A DNA stretch of 51,751 bases from Streptomyces sp. ADI95-17 (lineage in GTDB: Bacteria; Actinomycetota; Actinomycetes; Streptomycetales; Streptomycetaceae): the NCBI RefSeq assembly GCF_003846175.1, contig NZ_ML123044.1, positions 428,034-479,784 of the forward strand. The letters run 5' to 3'. Under the pieces are notes generated by a model. That model saw only the letters and a list, made by a program, of their open reading frames with translations. It made no database searches and was not told the origin of the DNA. How positions within the stretch are numbered: position 1 is the first letter of the stretch; each line of letters begins with the position of its first letter. Made by a program: the position numbers and the translations under genes. Positions 49,866-51,751 of the stretch are shown here, one piece after another.

Positions 49866-50515
49866 CGATCCGGGTTGTGGTCGCCGAGGACCAGTCGGCC
49901 GTACGGGCGGGGCTGGTGCTCATTCTGCGCAGCGCCCCCGACATCGAGGTCGTGGGCGAGGCCGGGGACGGCGAGGCGGCGGTGCGGCTGGCCCGCGAGC
50001 TGCGGCCGGACCTGGTGCTGATGGACATTCAGATGCCGCGGCTGGACGGGGTGTCGGCGACCAGGCAGGTGGTGGCCGAACGGCTCGCGGACGTACTGGT
50101 GCTGACCACGTTCGACCTGGACGAGTACGTCTTCGGGGCGCTGCGGGCGGGGGCCGCCGGCTTCCTGCTGAAGAACACCGACGCACGCGATCTGCTGGAC
50201 GCCGTACGGACGGTGGCGCGCGGCGAGGGGCTGATCGCCCCGGCCGTGACGCGCCGGCTGATCGCCGAGTTCGCCGGGGCCCCTCCCGTAGCGCCGGTGA
50301 ACACGCCCGACCCCTCGGTGCTCGACGCGCTCACCCGGCGGGAGCGGGAGGTTCTGGGCTGTCTCGGCGAGGGGCTGTCCAACGCCGAGATCGCGGTCCG
50401 GCTCTCCGTGGCGGAGGCGACGGTGAAGACCCATGTGAGCAGGCTGCTGGGCAAGCTGGAGCTGCGCAGCCGGGTCCAGGCGGCCGTGCTGGCACAGGAG
50501 TTGGGAATCCGGTAA
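49862..50515 (+). CDS. chiR: Response regulator ChiR (NarL/LuxR family)
   Basis: A 217-residue regulator. The receiver has VVAEDQSAVRAGL, phosphoacceptor Asp55 in LVLMDIQMPRLDGV, and LTTFD plus LKNTD. The C-terminal LuxR-type helix-turn-helix spans LTRREREVLGCLGEGLSNAEIAVRLSVAEATVKTHVSRLLGKL. It is coupled to chiS and ends 174 bases before the chitinase start, so regulator, promoter and target are adjacent. The name rests on family plus position. Confidence 0.88.
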   Translation: MTIRVVVAEDQSAVRAGLVLILRSAPDIEVVGEAGDGEAAVRLARELRPDLVLMDIQMPRLDGVSATRQVVAERLADVLVLTTFDLDEYVFGALRAGAAGFLLKNTDARDLLDAVRTVARGEGLIAPAVTRRLIAEFAGAPPVAPVNTPDPSVLDALTRREREVLGCLGEGLSNAEIAVRLSVAEATVKTHVSRLLGKLELRSRVQAAVLAQELGIR

Positions 50516-50537
50516 CCCACCGGTAAGGCATGTTCCA

Positions 50538-50579
50538 TGGTCTGGACCTCTTGACGATTGGTCCAGACCTTCCTAATCT
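50538..50579 (+). promoter_or_regulatory. chiC promoter with two 12-bp operator repeats
   Basis: TGGTCTGGACCT (50538-50549) and TGGTCCAGACCT (50559-50570) lie on either side of a -35 box TTGACG (50551-50556), with the -10 TAATCT (50574-50579) at 17-bp spacing. Such repeats near TGGTCTAGACC are known in Streptomyces chitinase promoters for chitin induction and glucose repression, and they resemble DasR sites. The leader would be about 105 bases. Confidence 0.9.
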
Positions 50580-50689
50580 CACCGAGCACACTGCGGTGAG
50601 CACGCCATGACAAGGCGCGCTCAGGGCGGCGCAGGGTTTGCAGTCGACGGACCACCCCCGTTTGTCCGGACCTCACCCGAGGAGCACCG

Positions 50690-51751
50690 TTGAGCACTGA
50701 AACCCCCCTACGCCGGACCCGATTCAGATTCGGGACCGGCAGAGCCACCAGATCAAGAGCGGTAGCGGGCCTCACCGCGCTGCTGCTCCCGCTCGCCGCG
50801 ATGGTCGGCCTGGCCTCCCCCGCCGAGGCCGCCACCTCGGCGACCGCCTCCTTCGTCAAGAAGTCCGACTGGGGCAGCGGCTTCGAGGGCCAGTGGACGG
50901 TGAAGAACACCGGCACCACCGCCCTGTCCTCCTGGACCATCGAGTGGGACTTCCCCTCCGGCACCGCGGTCGGCTCCGCCTGGGACGCCACCGTCACCAG
51001 CTCCGGAACCCACTGGACCGCCAAGAACCTCGGCTGGAACGGTTCGGTCGCCCCCGGCGCCTCCGTCAGCTTCGGCTTCAACGGCACCGGCCCCGGCGCC
51101 CCCTCCGGCTGCAAGCTGAACGGCGCCTCCTGCGACGGCGGCAGCGTCCCCGGCGACAACGCCCCCTCGGCACCGGGCACCCCCACCGCGAGCGCCGTCA
51201 CCGACACCTCGGCCAAGCTGAGCTGGACCTCCGCGACCGACGACAACGGCATCAAGAACTACGACGTGCTGCGGGACGGCGCGGTCGTCTCGACCGTCAC
51301 CGGCACGACGTACACGGACTCCGGCCTCAAGGCCGGCACCGACTACTCGTACACCGTGCAGGCCCGTGACACCGCCGACCAGACCGGCCCGGTCAGCGGC
51401 GCCGTCAAGGTCCACACCACCGGCGGGGGCGGCAACCCCGACCCCGGCACCGGCGCCAAGGTCAACCTCGGTTACTTCACCGACTGGGGCGTCTACGGCC
51501 GGAACTACCACGTCAAGAACCTGGACACCTCGGGTTCCGCCGCGAAGATCACGCACATCAACTACGCCTTCGGCAACGTCCAGGGCGGCAAGTGCACCAT
51601 CGGTGACTCCTACGCCGACTACGACATGGCGTACACCGCCGACAAGTCCGTCGACGGCGTCGCCGACACCTGGGACCAGCCGCTGCGCGGCAGCTTCAAC
51701 CAGCTGCGCAAGCTCAAGGCGAAGTACCCGAACATCAAGGTGCTGTGGTCC
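50690..51751 (+). CDS. chiC: Secreted chitinase C, family 18, cut off by the window edge
   Basis: Degrades chitin outside the cell. 354 codons are present. The signal peptide (1-47) has an LRRTRFRF basic region, hydrophobic core and SPAEA cleavage site. A CBM2-type binding domain (about 48-150; SDWGSGFEGQWTVKNTG, GWNGSVAPGASVSFGFNG) is followed by a fibronectin III domain (about 160-248), a Gly/Asp/Pro linker, and the start of the GH18 barrel (VNLGYFTDWGVYGRNYHV onward). The catalytic DxxDxDxE motif lies beyond the edge. The start is TTG 50690, six bases after GAGGAG. Confidence 0.92.
   Translation, partial: MSTETPLRRTRFRFGTGRATRSRAVAGLTALLLPLAAMVGLASPAEAATSATASFVKKSDWGSGFEGQWTVKNTGTTALSSWTIEWDFPSGTAVGSAWDATVTSSGTHWTAKNLGWNGSVAPGASVSFGFNGTGPGAPSGCKLNGASCDGGSVPGDNAPSAPGTPTASAVTDTSAKLSWTSATDDNGIKNYDVLRDGAVVSTVTGTTYTDSGLKAGTDYSYTVQARDTADQTGPVSGAVKVHTTGGGGNPDPGTGAKVNLGYFTDWGVYGRNYHVKNLDTSGSAAKITHINYAFGNVQGGKCTIGDSYADYDMAYTADKSVDGVADTWDQPLRGSFNQLRKLKAKYPNIKVLWS

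Noticed and set aside
1..51751. Mobile elements, prophage or integrated plasmid
   Set aside because: No transposase, integrase, attachment-site repeats or compositional shift is visible; gene order is that of the Streptomyces core.

Overview
The window is chromosomal DNA from a Streptomyces species. GC is very high, third positions are nearly all G or C, GTG and TTG starts are common, and it carries Streptomyces hallmarks: the coiled-coil cytoskeletal pair Scy and FilP, NucS mismatch endonuclease, and a chitin-regulated ChiS/ChiR/ChiC block. From memory, gene order follows the S. coelicolor core between roughly SCO5426 and SCO5376. I see no prophage, IS element, CRISPR array, tRNA or rRNA, and no secondary-metabolite cluster.

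Layout. 1-5.9 kb: glycolysis and overflow metabolism (pfkA, cut at the left edge and divergent from pta-ackA-pyk). 5.9-8.6 kb: a three-gene envelope cassette of unknown function (DUF6230, DUF6114 and a Pro/Ser/Ala-rich anchored protein). 9.1-12.9 kb: a thioredoxin/TPR protein, a TetR regulator and isobutyryl-CoA mutase large subunit icmA. 12.9-17.1 kb: two DUF3817 membrane proteins, MarR, a decayed gene end, an MTH1187-type protein, and divergent from them three overlapping AIM24-family genes. 17.2-20.6 kb: MarR, an OmpR-type two-component system and a secreted PepSY protein. 20.6-25.4 kb: two tandem Ser/Thr kinases with extracellular beta-propeller domains. 25.5-28.3 kb: meaB, thiolase and methylmalonyl-CoA epimerase. 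28.6-33.6 kb: scy and filP. 33.7-37.6 kb: two tandem ABC-2 exporter pairs. 37.7-40.7 kb: small zinc-ribbon-like protein, LLM oxidoreductase, SCO5389-type protein, nucS. 40.7-44.9 kb: large NTPase with a membrane anchor, STAS protein, 3-hydroxyacyl-CoA dehydrogenase. 45.0-47.9 kb: TetR, DrrAB-like exporter, cobalamin adenosyltransferase. 48.0-51.75 kb: membrane protein, chiS-chiR and the first 354 codons of chiC.

Two themes tie dispersed genes together. First, adenosylcobalamin-dependent acyl-CoA metabolism: icmA, meaB, epimerase, thiolase, hydroxyacyl-CoA dehydrogenase and the adenosyltransferase that makes the cofactor. Second, envelope sensing and polar growth: Scy/FilP, two sensor kinases, two receptor-like Ser/Thr kinases, PepSY and AIM24 proteins. 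Intergenic regions hold many exact dyads that look like operators or terminators; the most striking are a 24-bp perfect palindrome before icmA, evenly spaced TTCAG repeats between the response regulator and PepSY gene, and paired 12-bp repeats flanking the -35 box of chiC. The least understood parts are the DUF6230/DUF6114 cassette, the AIM24 triplet and the twin propeller kinases. All family calls come from reading the translated sequence; no database search was run.
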